64,000 nt of DNA, from positions 9,236,278-9,300,277 of the forward strand of contig NC_134030.1 in the NCBI RefSeq assembly GCF_964204645.1, in the 5' to 3' direction. Each line of letters starts with the position of its first letter. Positions within the stretch are counted from its first letter, which is position 1. A program made the position numbers and the translations under genes. Origin of the DNA: Tubulanus polymorphus. Lineage: Eukaryota > Nemertea > Palaeonemertea > Tubulaniformes > Tubulanidae. The notes under the pieces are model-generated. The model worked only from the letters and a program-made list of their open reading frames with translations. It searched no databases and was not told the DNA's origin. Below, piece by piece: positions 12,201-27,200 of the stretch.

Positions 12201-15200
12201 GTCATCATTACTGGTGTTCACAAAACATCGACTAAAATTATGAATTTTGGCATTTATTTTATAACTTAATAGGCCTATCATGTCTCTTATTTCCTATTCT
12301 ATAAATTTCCATGTCTTTTTAATAATCAATTTTGAGTGCGATCGTCATCAATGTTGGGCTAGACTGGTTAGACTGCTTAAACTGCAGGAACACAGTAAGC
12401 TACTTGCTTGGTGATGTCGTTATTAGCCAATCGGAGATCCCGTTTTATTTTAGTCCGGGTTTTTAGTTTATCCATGAAATTTGCCCCAGTGTTTATACAA
12501 ACTGATTTGTCGCAAGTTTTCTTGCGGCAAACCTGGCTATATAGCTATGCACCGGGTCCAGTGTGGCAGTGCTTCGTGCCGTGGCGAGTCTCGATGTCTA
12601 CTGGTTCAAATCCCTGTCGGGGGGGGGGGGGGAGGATTGGATGGGTGGCTATTGGAAGTTCTGGAGATGTAATCGGCGTGGTTTCATACCTCATGAGCAT
12701 GCATAGCTTTGACCCGAGCTTTTATATGGTATTAATCCCATAATAGATGGCATGTGGTATACACATCATATGAAACCATGATTAGTAGCTTTTAACCTCT
12801 GATGCAAATTGATTCTACGCAAACATTGTACGCATGTAAGAACTTCATTTTCATGTCTTTTTGATAATGAATTTCGAGTGTGGTCGTCATCAATATTGGG
12901 CTAGCCTGGTTAGACACGGCTAAACTGCAGGATCACCGTCGGTTACACTGCGCTAATAACTTAACTCCACTTTCGATCGTCTCCAGGTGAAATTCTACTC
13001 GGTAAATCATCGGTAAATCTTACTCAAACACTGGCGTATTGTGGCAATCATTTGCAGAGCTTTCGCTGGCGGTAACTGCCATTTATCAGATGTATTCAAT
13101 AAGAACGCCTGCTACTGCCAGTGAATTACGAGAGAGTATCTCCAGATAATTAATTTGACCATACGTATCATATGTTACCCGAGCTAAATAAGGACAGCGC
13201 ATAATGAGCCGGTGTACATTGTGACTACAGAAATGTTTGAAATGTAATAATCCTACTAGTAGACAGATATTAATCTCAAAATTCAGAGATCGTTTAAAAA
13301 TCCATAGAAGAACAAACAGTTTCATTTTTCAAATATCATGTTGAATAAGTCGAACGTTTTCGGGTTAACATATACCCCTTCTCAAGACAAGTCACAAACG
13401 ATGCGAAACTGCAGTACATTAAGATATGAATTTAACAGAAACAGGTCTATAGTGGTGCTTAAAATAATAATAATAATTATAATTTATTTTCTTATAAAGC
13501 CCAAGTCTAAAACATAATCATTGCGCTTGCCATTAAAAAGAAAACATACATAAAATAGAGACACATATTTAAAAAAATAGCGGGAGGTTAGTCAAAAACT
13601 TCCTGAAACTGCTGGAATGAATCGTCAAAAATTCATCACCACATGTGGGATTTTCTCAGTAATAATCCTAGTCGCAAAAAGGATAAATAAATGCAATATG
13701 GGATGTGAGAAAACTTAGTTGTTTTGTACCCCTGTTGTTTTTATGACCGACCGATGAGCTAGAATGCCTCATTAACGCTCTAATAGAATAGACCTATCGA
13801 AACATGGATACTGGACTCTCCGACTCCTGCGCATAGATCCTTCACATTATTTGCAGCCATAACCAACTAGCCTACAAGATAAGTGTAGTTGACTAAATCA
13901 GCTACTTCGACAGAATTGGCTCTTAACTCATAAGCCCCAAGACGAAAGTGGTGGATTAGCCACGAATTTAATGCCAGACTTGCCCCGAACATTGAATCGA
14001 GAAAGCTCGGTGGAAGAACCGGACAGCTGCTGCTGTGATAAACACACGCGCGTATGTACAGATTTGGTCGAATGCTTTGACAGTATTGAGCGACACGTCT
14101 CGGCCCAGGCTGTCACAAATAAGCTGTCACAAGCCGCAATCACACGGAGACAATTTGGCCCAGACCAAATTGGCACAGATCAATGAATTTGGCCAGTACC
14201 TAATTAGAGAGCACGTTCACACAAAAACCACTCACTCAATACTAAACAATGCTCAAATAAGCGAGTGCTAAAATTTGGCTGGGTTCATTTGGACATGGAG
14301 TGAACAGTTGTTCCGTGCCAAATTTCGCCTGGGCCAAAAATGCTCATGTGATACAAATGCTATTGAGACAGTTCGGTGGAAGGACAGGGCAGCTGTTGTA
14401 AAAAACCGAAAGTATACTCGCGCACTATGTACGGATTTGGTCGAATGCTTTGACAGTATCGAGCGACACATGTCTCGACTGTGGCTGTCACAAATAACCG
14501 AGTTTCCGTCATATTACGTTAGAAATGGCGATGACACTCTATTAATGGAACATCATGAAATTAATTAGCGAATGCCAGTTCCCAGCTGTCGCAGAGCTGA
14601 AGAAACAGTGAAATAATGAACACCGAACAAAATTACGCTACATAGACCTAACAGGCGATGTTCAGCGATGCGGAAGAGTGCAGAGCGACGAATAAAAAAT
14701 AAGGCCCGTAAATATCAAGTTTGTCAAAACAGAAGCCGTTCCATTAAACCAAAAGTTATTGCTGTAAAACCGCGCGCTTCGGTCGGAAGATAATAAGCCG
14801 GTGCTCGAGCTGTCGCGCGTCGTAAGGATGATAATACCGTTGAATCGGAAGTTGCTTAAGCAGTAAAACAAAACGAGCACCGTCGATTAGATAACGCATC
14901 ATACTGACATCAATGCGTAGTGTACAGAAAAACCCATCAATGATATTTTCCATGATGAGAACATGAAATATGCAGTATTTAGTTAACAACGACCGATACA
15001 CGTAGCTCATAACCGGTCTATTTGCATCACACTCGTAACTGTACAAACATCGAAAGCGAGCCGATTTTTCTAGTAGCATTAGTAGCAACCGTCACTCGTC
15101 TGCTGCGGGAGTATCGGAATAAAAGGTGCGCAGGGACAGCGCGGGCTACACAACTGGTTCAATGAACGAATAGCGCGTCTGCGAGGAGCTGATAAAACGT

Positions 15201-18200
15201 CCTCCCACATTGTATTAAGAGGTTTACACTCAAATCAGACATCAGCACACGCGCCCGATCAATAGTACTTAAACAACCAACCAGCCTGTCGGAAAAAACC
15301 TAGCTCGAGGCACACTTTCCGACTGACTGACTCGGATGAAGAGTACTTTTATACCTTCAAACCGTGTTCACTGTTTTAAGCTCTTGCATACTTGAAAGCG
15401 TCAATGCAAAATTGAGGTGGCTACCATCCTACCCTGGCAGGAATTTGAACCTGATAACACGGAGACGCGTATGAAACCCTGCCGCACTGCTACATGCGCA
15501 GCTTGGATGATGCCATTATTAGCCAAACAGATATCCCATTTTATTTTAGCCCAGGTTTTATAGTTTATAGTTTATTTATAGTTTATCCTAAAATTTGTCT
15601 CAGTGTTTATACAGCAGGCAAACTGATTTGCCGCAAGGCGGCAAACCTGAGCACCAGGTCTAGTGCGGCAGGGTTTCCTACTGTGGTCAGTCTCGATACC
15701 ATCAGGCTCAAATCCCTGCCAGAGGATGGGTGGCTACATGCACCAGTTCTGGAGATGAAATCAGAGTGGTTGACCAGAGCTTTTATTCGGTATAAACCGC
15801 ATAAATGATAGCATGGTATCGAATACAAATCATGAAACCATGATTAATAGCTTTTAACCTCTGATGCTAATTGATTCTACGCAAACAATATACCCATATA
15901 AGAACATTACGCTGGCAATATTGCGTGTTTGATGTCCATAACATTTTAATTCTACCTAACATGTACTGGAAAACATCTGTACAACAACCACAGTGGTACT
16001 TTATTCGACGACGGATCCGAGTCCATGTTTGTACAACTATATCTCAATCAGTTAATGATTAATGTATGTTCTATACCTGCAGCTGTTAGTAGGTATTCCC
16101 GACGTTTAGTCACCTATCATAATCAAATATCTATCACTTCGACCATTTCTCGTAATTCACTTTCAGGGCTGATTAACATTGAGAATCACCTTATTACCGC
16201 AGTGGTCATAAAGCTATTCTAAGTTATTCTACTTCAGCAAATCTCAGTTTCATCAGTTAGTAGGGTTTAAATCTGGAGACGCATAAAGTTACGTTTTGAT
16301 ACTAATGCTTAAGCATATGGTTGATGACGTCATCAGGTCAACGACTGCATAAGCTCGCTAGATGTTGTAAAAACTGATAACTTAAAATCTTAAAATTGTT
16401 CATCGAAGTTTATCGAACACCGCTAAAAATTGCGCGGCATATTATGTGTACAGGGGCGGATCCAGAGCAAAGGGGTCAGGTTGCCCTTCTCCAGGAAAAT
16501 ATTGAAAAAGATACAGATGCCATTTCCGAGATTTGAGCTTGTTTCAACCAAAGAAAAATACATAGGAGCCTTTAGAAGTCGTCAACAGTACCAAATTTTT
16601 CACAGGATATGATTTTCCGGGGCCAACTGAAAATCTAGACGGTAGCGACTATTTCCATGGTATATGGTGGAAAATACAGTATTTAAAATTAATTACATAA
16701 ACGGTTATAAAAGCTTTTAAAAAACTTAATAAGGTAGCACGGGCCCCAGGTGCTACCCCTGGATCTGCGCCTGGTATAGCATGGGCTTTAGTCTGTAAAA
16801 TGGCCAGGCACTTCTATAGCATCTCCGAACACAGCTTACGTTCCGAATTCCATCCACGCCATAATTTCTATAATAATATAACGGTGACAGCGCTGTTGAG
16901 CCTTTATCTAGCCACGCCACTACAGTGACACTCTAGTCCCATTCACGCTTCTCAGAAGATGGCTTAGATCCAGATATCAATACATCACGAGATTCCTGCC
17001 ACTGCGGAACGCTGCAGACTGTAGTATGGTCCTCCCCCCCCCCCCCCCGTCTCAATTCCTAGACATGACTGTATAAAGATACTCATCGCCCTGTGGAGAC
17101 ATGCCACACAAACCTTCTACGGTGAGTTTTACAAAAGAAATTAACGCTTTAATCAATCTTAATTGATGAATTGATATTGAATATATCTTTTCATATAGAG
17201 CGTTTAACTTTTTCGTGAGACTGGGCCCGAGCTGATCATTCAATCATGGGTATCATTACAGTCATTGCCCGTCTCAGACGTCTGGCCAAATATGACTGCA
17301 ACAGCATGACAAATCTAACACGCAACTGCAATATGCGCACATTGTCCTGCATTGGCGAAGCCCACAAATGGTGACTCTTAACCTAGAATCGTCAATTCCA
17401 ACTGCATGCTTTTCTAAACCTTTAAATAGGGATGCTTTTCCCTTTATTCATTTGATTTGGTTCTTAGGTTTGATGACCATTACAACCTCACCACATCTGC
17501 TGTGAACATTACGAGAGTTTGACTCTGAATCAGAAAACAAAGTACAGATATAGTTGGACTTTACAGATGATATTTCCTAAAATCTCTTAACTTTGAAATA
17601 GGGATGCTTGCCCCTTTATTCATTTGATCTGGTTCTTAGGTTTGAGGACCATTACAACCTCACCACATCTGCTGCGAACATTACGAGTTTGATAATTGGG
17701 AATTTCAGTTCCGGTTTGTGCTAGCGATCTAGATGGTTTTTTAGGCAACATCGGCCCACGTACCTGGCCGTTATAACCATAAAAAAAACCCACCAGTTAT
17801 TCATGCAATATCAGACAAACACATGCGGCGCGTAGAACCCGAGGGCAAAACATGCTTCAGCCTCATCTTCCTTAATCTAATCTGTACAACACATAGTGGA
17901 ACAGTAATTGGTGCCATCGGTCATCTCGCGTTTCATCCGCCACGAAACCCAGCACTGAAGAAGGACATATCATGATAAGTAGAAGATAAACTACTAACAG
18001 ACAGACATAAACCTACCTACCGAGATAGAAAGAAGGAGCGGACATGAAAGGCTGAAGATAATAAGATCAGTCTCGACTGGGAGCAAATTCAGGGTTATAG
18101 AAACAACTGGAAAATTCATTTACGTCCGTTACACTGATCGTATAGATCGGGGAAAAAATTTTGGCGTGTACACTCGATGGCGGTCATGTTTACCGAAACT

Positions 18201-21200
18201 GAAGATTTAACGGATGAGGCATGGCAAGTAATGAGCCAGATATCGCTACAACCAAGCATCGAGCAGAATCGCCATAAGATCGCATCGATTTCAAATAAAC
18301 TTACATGGAAACCGACGAAATAAAGCCAGACGACGTGCTTGAGAAGTTAATCTCAATGTTTCGTTTTAGTTGTAAGAAATACTCATACGGGATACACGTC
18401 CACTCAATACTGTAGATGAGTTTAGAAAAGTACGCTTCTCCAAATGGAAACTGGATTGGGTAGAAGACTTAAACAGTTTCATGGCTAAAGCAACGCTTGG
18501 GGATAGTATTTCAAGCATTAGATAATTCGTTATTCAGCCGAAATAGTTGGTAGCGAGTTTCTGCATACCTCATAATTCTACACAATCGGATTGCTCGGCA
18601 CAGGCATCGCAAACCATTTCCATGGATAGGAGTAGCCGCTGATAATCAGGGATAGTTGGCAGCAGGTGTCAAACCATGGTTCTAGTATCAGCAAGATTTC
18701 TAACAACCTAATAAATAAATCTGAACAGCGCAGCCTAGCAAGCTATACTTAGGACATCGTAACCAGTTTTCCCTGAGAGAAGATGAAAGCTAGGGACAAA
18801 TCTTTCACCGAGAACCTCTTCTAGAATTCAAAGCCTAAGAAACCCTGCCAAGTGAAAACCAGTTTGAGAAGCTATGTCATCACAAATGGTTATGGCAATA
18901 AACCAATTTGTGGTTTTGTAGACCAATAACATTGATTTGATTTAGATGATAAGTGGTTGGTTACCTAGCGTAGATGACCAGTTGTACTGACACACACCTG
19001 GTGGACTGACGAGTGCCAAAGGAAGAATCCCCAACTGCCGCAGTAGCCCGCATGCACGCAACATTAAGCACCCATCATATCACCACGACAATAACAGTTG
19101 CATGTACATCATCATCAAAACGTATGGAGATAGTTATTGAGAAAGGTATGCAGTGGTTAGAGGACACATTCAGAGTCATCTCCAGTCGGTATTTAGGATG
19201 GATGAGCTTATTTCCTGGCGCAGCAACGACAATTTCCGGTGCCGATGATAAAAAGCGTATAGTACAAGTTGTTAAGTCGCAGCCGATACATGCTGCACGC
19301 ACAGTGGTCAGTCGTATGACAATATGTACTGACAACAAAGAAAATATTTGATGTTACAAGACATTCGTTGCATCAGTTGTAGCTTATAGAATGTTGTCAA
19401 GAGTTCTTTTATTCCGAGTTTTTCAGCCGAAGGTAACTGTAATATCCATGTGTCAATGACTTCAACCGTGATTTCGCAGATTTTGATGCATGACACCAAA
19501 GGAGCGAGTCACCGCATCCCAACACCAAACCAATGCCACGCAGTGTGTCAGAAAATATAAGTTTAATTCTTAATCAAAAATGAACACAAGGGGGCCAGGT
19601 TGTGAAGTCATGGCTTTAACTTAAGACCAGTACAAGACCAACTATAGCCCATCTAACAACTTAAGACTAGTCTTAAGAAGATTTTAAGACCACTTTTGTA
19701 AGTCATGACTGTGCAAATTACTGAAGGTTCCTCATCGTTTCAACGAGGACAATTCATGCATAGCCATATCAATCGAAACATTAACCAGACAGGGAGCTCA
19801 ACAGTTCTGAATGAAATAAACCAATGAAAATTAACCCACAGCTGCGGAACTATAGTTGCCTATTCCTGGAGCCAGGTGTAACAAAAGCATTCAACACTAA
19901 TTTTACGTTATTCATAGTCGGTTACTTCATATTTTCAGAGCCGAATTATTCCGGGCAAATGGAAGAGAATCTTGTATCATTAATAAGAAGTTTTTGCCAT
20001 TTGTGACATTATGATATTTTTTCTTCAATTTCATTTTTCTATTGGGTGAATGTGGGCGTGTATAATGTGATTGCCTGATTGAAGCAGTGTGCGCTGAGGA
20101 GACCGAAGCATTTTGCTTCCTGGGCACCTTCGATGACATTACAGCTCCTGTAATATGTTCATATATGTATTTGATTAAATATCTATAAAAACACCTGTTG
20201 TATCATGTTACAATTTCAATATAAATTAAGATTATTATCATCATTATTTATCACACAAATATATAGCAGACTTCGGATATTTTGTAACCATAAAAATGTG
20301 TCCATCTAGAGTCGTATCCGAGATTACGTATTTCATATAGTGCCCGACTGAAAATATTCAAAAACATCTGAGTTGAACGGTTATCCGAGTTGGGTAGGGT
20401 CGATCTTATCCGGTTTACAATGGAACGAACTCTTTCTTTCGCTCACGCTCTCACGTAAATAATACCGCAGCAGCGTCTAGGAATAGCAACACGGCGAGAG
20501 AATTGATCAGTAACAGAGCGAGATCATTATTCCTCATCTCATCATCGATACACAGACAGATACATCGGTGAATCAGTATTCAGCCACGTACTAAAGACTC
20601 CGCTAGCCGACAACTACAACGCATTCTTCGGCTAGGATTCCACCAGCTCCGTTTAGCAGCAGCAGCAGCTCTGATCGAGGTTTACGCTAATAGTCGGTCT
20701 GCTACTTTTTACGAGAGTTCATCTGCATACGAGTTCCTCCTATGACTATGCGATTACATACAACCGTTCTAGACTTCATAGTATTACAAAATCACTTGTA
20801 TCTTAAAAAAACAAGCAAAAATGAGTCCTTTCCATGGCGCATTCCTCTACCGTCTGCATATCAGCCCACCGACCGGTGATCAATTGCAGTCGGAAAGCGA
20901 ACGACTGTACCTGGGAAGCCGACAGATCATTTTCACGGTAAATACTCCAGCCCAAATTTGACTCGCTGGCTCATTAAACTACCTAGTATCTAGTATTCAG
21001 CTCACCAATTGGGAATGAATTTACAATGTAAATCATCTTACAATGAAGCAATTACTCTTGGTTCTGCCAGAGCAGACAATACAGAATGAATGTCTCCCTA
21101 TGTTTTCCACCAGAGGAGAAACGCTTCTTTATATGCCCTCGATATACTGATTACCAAGTTTTTTGGTGCTTTTATCTGTAATCATGAGTGACTGCCCGAC

Positions 21201-24200
21201 TTTTTTAACTGCTATTTTGGTAGGTTCTTTGTTTAGATCACCTCGATAGCAGCAGCAGCAGCAGCAGCACCACCACCACCACCCCCCCCCCCCCACCACC
21301 ACCACCACCACCCCCCCACCACCACCACCAGCAACAGCAGCTGCCTCTGGTTTATTACGCTTACAAATAAAACTGTATCAACAGCCAGTTCTCAACAACC
21401 AGTTCTCAGTGGTGAAGACATTATGTGTAAGATAACATAGGTGCAAATTACGCAACCTATCACATAAAACAATAATTTTGCAATACCAACTGCAGAATGT
21501 TGTCAATATGGGTTTTCCAGTGCAAATGCATATATAGGGTGTCATGAGCTATTAGTTGTAAACTGAGAAATTAGGCTTTAAACACACAAGTTTCGATCGC
21601 CAGGACCAGGTTCCACAGGTGTGAGCTAAGATCTGACCCAGAGTTTGAAAATGAACTAATTGTAACTCAAGAATTTATTCTGGACCAGGACTCAATAGAT
21701 ATTGGAGCAAAAATTCAGCATTTGGGAGAGGGGGAATTCTGAATATTGTAAGTAACAAATTTGATGCGCGTAAAATAAGCTAGATGGTACAAAAGAATTG
21801 ATAATCAAGCCCTGCAGAGTGTCAGTATAATAGATTATGAGAAAGACACGCAACTCCTTTCGCGATCTAGAACTTTCATCATATACAGTCGACATCATAC
21901 TGGAATAGAACTGAAGTTCAGACAAAGCGGCGAACAACCAGACCTGAAATCCGAGTATTTCTTCAATTGCTCGATTCTGCAATTTTAAACACCTCTCTGT
22001 AGCGCCATAAGATGCGATTCGAAACGCGTGTAGGTAGGTGTTCTCGAGCATTAGTCAGGTAGCTGGAATTTGCAGTACATCGATACAAAGTATAGCTTCG
22101 CAAATTTCATCGCACCTACAATAACAGAAATTCCCACGAATTTCAAGGATCGGTTTCAAAGTTCTTCGTCGATAAATTCGACTCCGTATCTACATCAGTT
22201 CATTTCTTATAACATGGTCCCTACAGATCAGTCATTCCCGGATGTGCAGAGTATTCAAGGAGTTTTAAAGGAGAAAATTTCAAATTTCCAGGAAGCGTCT
22301 GCATCACTGAATTGGTTGAGGTTATTAAATCACAATCGTGAAGTCTAACTGTACTGACGTTTCGTGACCCATCAGGACACTTTATCAAAGCTGAATGACG
22401 TTGTCATTCAATAGACCACCAACTGGCGTGGTGGTCAACTGCTCGGTCCAGATGTGACTGAGCTCGTTACCCCCCCCCCCCCCTCGCCTCTGTTGATGTT
22501 AGGGGTCTTTCGGATCCAGATGGCTTCCTTGATCCACCAAATCAGTTTGCAGTGGATTGCTTTCGAGTCTAACCATCTGCATCACTTACATATCACAATC
22601 ACAGTGTTTAACTAATCATCTCATTCCGGGGTTTTGTAAGCACATTCTTATCCTATTCACTACCTAAACTTGCTTTCTAATTTCATAAACGCCTAACTTG
22701 GTAGAAAAATCCTGGCACCGATTTCTAGGCGTAGTGTACAACTACAAACTAGACAATCATTACTAATTGCTTATTTCCCAAAATTGAAGGAGTTTCGGAC
22801 ATTTCGATTGAATTAAAGCAGTTTCAAGCTCCTTTCAGAGCATTTTCCATTTATGAGGAGGTTTCAAGGAATCGAGGAGTCATAGGGACCCTGAATAAGT
22901 CAGCTTTACGGAGCTAAAAATCTCGGTAACCGGGTACGAAAGAATACAAAAAAAAATTTCGTTAATTTCAATTCGATTTGACATTTTCGACGGCGATGAA
23001 TGGAATCGGCTTAGACGATATTTCCTCTAGCGATCTGGGATGACAAAACGTTGCCGGAAATGTCACGACTTTGTCAACCTTGTATTTCTCCGAGGAATGA
23101 TTAGAACGCTTGTACGACAGATAATCAATACATCAATTGCAAACAAAATTCAGCACGCGATCAGCCGATCCGCGATCAAACGAAATTCTGCAGCGTCAAG
23201 CGTTATCGTGGGTAAGTAACGGCGTAGAACTGGATTCTAGACGACCAGGTCGGATTCTGGCCGACCAGGTCTACATCCCGGAGGCGAGGTATATACAACC
23301 TTTAATGCTGACGGACCAGTTACACAGCAACGGCTATGATCTAACACCGGTCTAAGACAACTTTAGTTCAATCTAACAAATTTAGAATGGCAGTCATAAT
23401 ATTTCAAAAAATTAAAATTAAAATTTTATAAACCTTTGGACTTGAGTCACAACAGTGCAACTGGGCCCAGAGAAAATCATTATGGCGAGTAAAGTCATGG
23501 TGTAGACCTGGATTCTGGACCACCAGGGCCAGTTGTACAGTCATGGCTTAGACTTAAGACCAGTCCATAAGACCATCCTTATTCTATAGCCAATCTAACA
23601 GTCTTAAGATTCAAGACCACTTAAGACTTAAGTCATGACTGTGCAATTGGCCCCAGGAAATGGATATTTAGGATGATCATGAATATCATTATGGCGAGTA
23701 AAGTAATGGTGTAGACCTGGATTCTGGACCGGATCTACATCCCAGAGGCAAGGTATTCACAATCCTCTCTATACCAAGGGATCAGTTATACAGTAACAGC
23801 TAAGATCTTAGACCTATCTTAGACTGTCTTCTTAGTTCTTTAGCCAATCTAAAAACTAAAGAATCACAGTCTTAAGTTTTCAGAAAACTTGTGACACAAT
23901 GACGCAACTGGGCACTGGAGAAAATGTACATCGGGTCGCGATCTTCTCGCGTTGTGCCTAAGCCATCTAATTGAGTTTTACTAATCGAGTTTTAACAGTT
24001 CAAATGTCAAATTTAGGTCGACATCATTGGATAGCTTCGAAAATGCTGGCTTAAGCGATAGTAGTAGTCGCCGGCTGAAATTTATTCTGTTTGGCGACGA
24101 ACGCAAACTTAACCATCATCGTAGATATATCTTATCTGACATCTTCGGCGAATCAAATCGATCCGCGCGTCGAAGGAATCATTAATTGATCGGGACGAAT

Positions 24201-27200
24201 CCGACAACATTCCCGACATACTGACTCGTCTTAATTGAACCCATACACGAAAATCTAATTTGACACTTGTGTTCAATCGACGATGTCGGAGAGGAGCGCT
24301 CGAACGAATAGGAAATGATGATCGCGACTATCTAAGGCAAACTAATTGATGACCTGTTAAAACCAGTTCAATAAGACTCAAACCATCGGTCAATTATCGA
24401 TCGTTTAGGCGAGCGGAGTTCGATTTCTTACACACACGGCAGAATTCTTATTCCCGGGATGATGACGTTTAATTCCTGAATGGTGCATTAGCCATGAATC
24501 GGTGGCCAGGGCCGATGATGATGGCTGAGGGAATACGTCTAAACGGCCAGATTTTGATATTTAACCCCTTAATGTCTACTATCATAGATGAATGCAAACA
24601 TAATGCGTTGAAACAATTGCAAGAACTACTATCATTTCCAGATAAATTTCCAGAACGCCTAGATGCAAATATCGTCTTTTCTAGGAAAGAAATAGTAAAC
24701 ACCATTGTTCTTGCGTGAAAACAGCAACAAATCAGCGTACTCAACCAGAGGTTTTAGATGGTGACCATCACTGTCCACAGTAGTAAGTTTATGTGATGGA
24801 TAGCAGCAAATTCTACCAAAAACACATGCTCAATTTTCAATATATTGGAAAATAAAAGCTTTGTGACTAGCATCTGGCATCGACAATGTCGCTAATAAAG
24901 AATGAATGTAGCCCCTCTAAAAATCAGCATTAAGAAGAACACAACAAGACCAAATACATTCATGTCAAATCTTTCATCGATCACCCCGCCAGAGGCCACT
25001 CAGGAATTCAAAGAATCATCCCCTGATTAAGGGGGCAGAGGGCAGAGAAGAAACCTTCAACCAAGAACCTCAAACCACCACCAGGGTTTCGAACCCAAGA
25101 ACCCGGGAATGCTGACCTTTAACGGCTCAGCCAATACACCTCGTTATTTACCCTTTAAGTGTGTCTACACCACAGTGCAGTGTATACATCAGTGATGGAC
25201 TTTGCTAGTACACCGCATCAGGGTGTATTGGTGTTAATAGTAACTAGTTTTTTTCGCTAATGAAAGATGGCAGCACCTGTCAAACATAGTGGAGGAATAT
25301 TTGTCACTAGCAATACATAGCGATACACCGCGCCACGGTGTAGATACATTAAAGTGATGTGTCTGTGATTTAGAACACTGGGGAGGGATTTTCTTTAAAT
25401 TTCAAATCTCCAGCACTTTTGGATATTTTTTTAGTCAACACTGAAAGGGATTTGTTTTTAAAAATCTAAATTAGTCCTTCTAATTCTGATTTATACCTTT
25501 ATGTTATTACAATATAATACAATAACGTTTAGAACGAATATTACATCTGTTACAAAAGCTTGCAAAAAATTTAACGATCAACATCGAAGCAAAAACAAAA
25601 GCAGCCACAAATATTATACACATATAGACGAACATTCATTGTGACAACGATGATTATGTGCTTACCGTGACTTGAATCTGGCGATGTGAAGCGTGTTAAA
25701 ATGATACAGGAAAATAGAAATATCTTTACGCGAATCGAATAATGGAAATATCCAGACGACGTTTATTTATTGATTATCTCGATTTTTAAGAAACCGATTA
25801 CGACGAGGCACGACTGTATAAATCGTAAAATATGAAGTACGTAAACATGTTCGCACGGAATTCGTCGCCGAAATCGATGACAACAGCTTGCGCGTACGCG
25901 ATGGCTGTAATCAACGGTTGTACGGGTGTATAACGTCTCATAACTGGGCCGATTATCGGTGATCTTAAAAACTGCTCCGATGACTTAGTAATCATCAGCG
26001 ACGACATCTCGTAGAGAAATTCGATTTCTCGCTATAAGACTTGATGATTTCAATGCTCGCGAGTTTTTGTCGATCGCTTCACAAGCAATCCGCGTACTTA
26101 ATATTAATAATTCTTGTGGAGTGCTTTAATTTGACGCCACAAAGAGATCCAGCAACTCAGAAGAGCTGCATATTGTTCTTGAATACGGGGAAAGGGGAAG
26201 CCCTTAAATCTGCACAGTTTTCTTCATAAGCCGCAATCACGTGGAGACGGTTCGACCCTTGGCTCAGGCCTTGTCTGACATTTTTGCTCGCGTCAAACAG
26301 GCACGACCCCTTTGGCACCGGTGTGAATGGTTTTTCCAAGCCTAATTTGGCACGGGCCAAAAACGCTAGTGTGATCGCGCCTATTCGCATTTATCTTAAT
26401 AATGCATCGATACGTGTCCGTGGGTGATATGCTACCATGACCATGGACTCCCCGAGTTAGACTCTATCCATGCACTTGCCGCAATTCAAAATTTTGTATT
26501 TTCATTGAGGTTTCAATTTTTAAAAGTAATCATTCAAGTCAAGAAATAGGCTACTGAATTGAAATTTATACGCACGTTGCTGATGAAAATTCGATCTACT
26601 ATACGCGAAAGCCGATTTATTTGTCTGTCTCTGCTCTGTCAGTCGATCTACTCAGACTCCGCCAGCAGCAGCGCGTTGAACTGGGTTAATTATCCAATTT
26701 GTCGGTTGTCAACTTTTCTTTCAATTTATAGAAATCACGCAGACAACGCGACACAGGCCTAGTCAGTTTAATCACTAGAATCTAACCATTTCAGTGTGTC
26801 TACACCGCAGTGCGGCGTACTAATGGCTGATAGATTTAGCTAGTACACTGCACTGTGACGTATTGATATAATTACTAATTAGTTATTATCTCTAATGAAA
26901 GATGGCAGTACCTGTCAAATGAGGTTAAATATGAATAACTAATGATACACCGTAGAGCAGTGTAGATGCATTATAGCGGTATGCCTACTATAAGATGCAC
27001 TGGGGTGTATTTTCTAAATTTTCAAATAATTTCCCAGCTCCTTAGGGTATTAATTAGTCAGTACTGAACGCGTTAAAGCGTTTCAAAAATGCCATTAGCA
27101 GCGTGGGCATTTTCTAGGTCTATACGTGAGTTGACACACCCACAGATCAAAATCCATTACCCAAAATCCCAGGATCCGAGGTCATTTCTGACCTACTGCT

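Noticed and set aside
18180-18800. Coding-like stretches resembling a retroelement gag
   Set aside because: Every frame is interrupted and no diagnostic motif was found.
21129-21311. Gly/Cys-rich minus-strand frame
   Set aside because: Translation of the CAG/CAC/C compound microsatellite.
24469-24744. Overlapping 91- and 74-residue frames on opposite strands
   Set aside because: Both strands open, no leader, no splice context and no family match; probably a repeat remnant.
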